NCBI GenBank assembly: GCA_945861265.1 | Contig: CAMAUC010000005.1 | Span: 1 to 64,000 of the forward strand | From: Rhizobium sp. Q54 | GTDB taxonomy: Bacteria; Pseudomonadota; Alphaproteobacteria; Rhizobiales; Xanthobacteraceae | DNA: 64,000 bases | Reading direction: 5' to 3' | Shown: positions 63,923-64,000 of the stretch, in pieces | Layout of the letters: each line of letters starts with the position of its first letter | Numbering within the stretch: position 1 is the stretch's first letter | Notes under the pieces: generated by a model | Seen by the model: the letters and a program-made list of their open reading frames with translations, nothing else | What the model was told of the DNA's origin: nothing | Databases searched by the model: none | Made by a program: the position numbers and the translations under genes

Positions 63923-64000
63923 ATGGCTCACGATCACGATCACCACCATCATCATCACGACCACGATCACGACCATTCCGAGCTGTCGGAGACGCAGTTG
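63923..64000 (+). CDS. probable nitrile hydratase alpha subunit, N-terminal fragment (cut by window edge)
   Basis: Only the first 26 codons are present: MAHDHDHHHHHHDHDHDHSE, then LSETQL. From memory, a His/Asp-rich leader followed by SELSE-type sequence is typical of alphaproteobacterial nitrile hydratase alpha subunits, which bind non-corrin cobalt or iron. The His-rich leader may help metal acquisition. It lies 26 bp after the deaminase gene on the same strand. A metal-chaperone or other His-rich protein is possible, since the catalytic CxxCSC motif is beyond the window. Confidence 0.5.
   Translation, partial: MAHDHDHHHHHHDHDHDHSELSETQL

Overview
The window is 64 kb of high-GC DNA from an alphaproteobacterium. 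It is most likely a Hyphomicrobiales (Rhizobiales) member near the Bradyrhizobiaceae/Xanthobacteraceae. Reasons: a CpdR response regulator beside N-formylglutamate amidohydrolase and a small RNA resembling mmgR/suhB; a DUF1036 gene overlapping pyk; an RpoH-type promoter followed by a ROSE-like leader in front of an Hsp20 gene; napEDABC under a FixK/FNR-type box; many solute-binding-protein transporters; and several palindromic intergenic repeats. The taxonomic call is inference from gene content and synteny. Left part (1-16.8 kb): the end of a DUF1036 gene and pyk; a RidA protein; then a cluster running left to right of a TRAP solute-binding protein, a fused DctQM permease, a four-histidine cytochrome b561 and a seven-repeat LVIVD propeller, followed by a Kef-type antiporter. 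I regard the TRAP/b561/LVIVD set as the best candidate for an undescribed system. Then come an orphan receiver protein, an alpha/beta hydrolase, a TPR protein, rpmJ, a MetE-C-like protein, a VTT-domain membrane protein, tRNA-Val(GAC), cpdR, N-formylglutamate amidohydrolase, the mmgR-like sRNA and a histidinol-phosphatase-like gene. Middle part (16.8-45 kb): a DUF2147 protein; a phthalate-like aromatic module (MarR regulator, Gfo/Idh/MocA dehydrogenase, Rieske oxygenase, NitT/TauT-type binding protein) with a perfect 16-bp palindrome in the divergent promoter region; napEDABC for periplasmic nitrate reduction; a lysophospholipase-like hydrolase; the heat-regulated Hsp20 gene; a proline-rich secreted protein and a DoxX protein; gltBD for ammonium assimilation; an SGNH/DUF459 protein and a lytic transglycosylase; galU; an outer-membrane barrel protein; and hemH. 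Right part (43-64 kb): a minus-strand group of indolepyruvate:ferredoxin oxidoreductase, an AMP-forming acyl-CoA ligase, a complete LivGHM-binding protein-LivF ABC importer and a PaaK-like ligase. This reads as uptake and CoA activation of aromatic or aryl-keto acids. After it lie an MFS transporter, a Bug-type (TTT) binding protein, a second TRAP system whose binding protein lacks a signal peptide and is separated from its DctQ/DctM by an acyl-CoA dehydrogenase, an SDR and dgkA, then a nucleoside deaminase. A His/Asp-rich N-terminus at the right edge probably begins a nitrile hydratase alpha subunit. No CRISPR array, insertion sequence, prophage or rRNA was seen. The mobile-looking DNA consists of small palindromic repeats that sit at the 3' ends of genes, one of which has become translated as the C-terminal tail of a DctQ protein.
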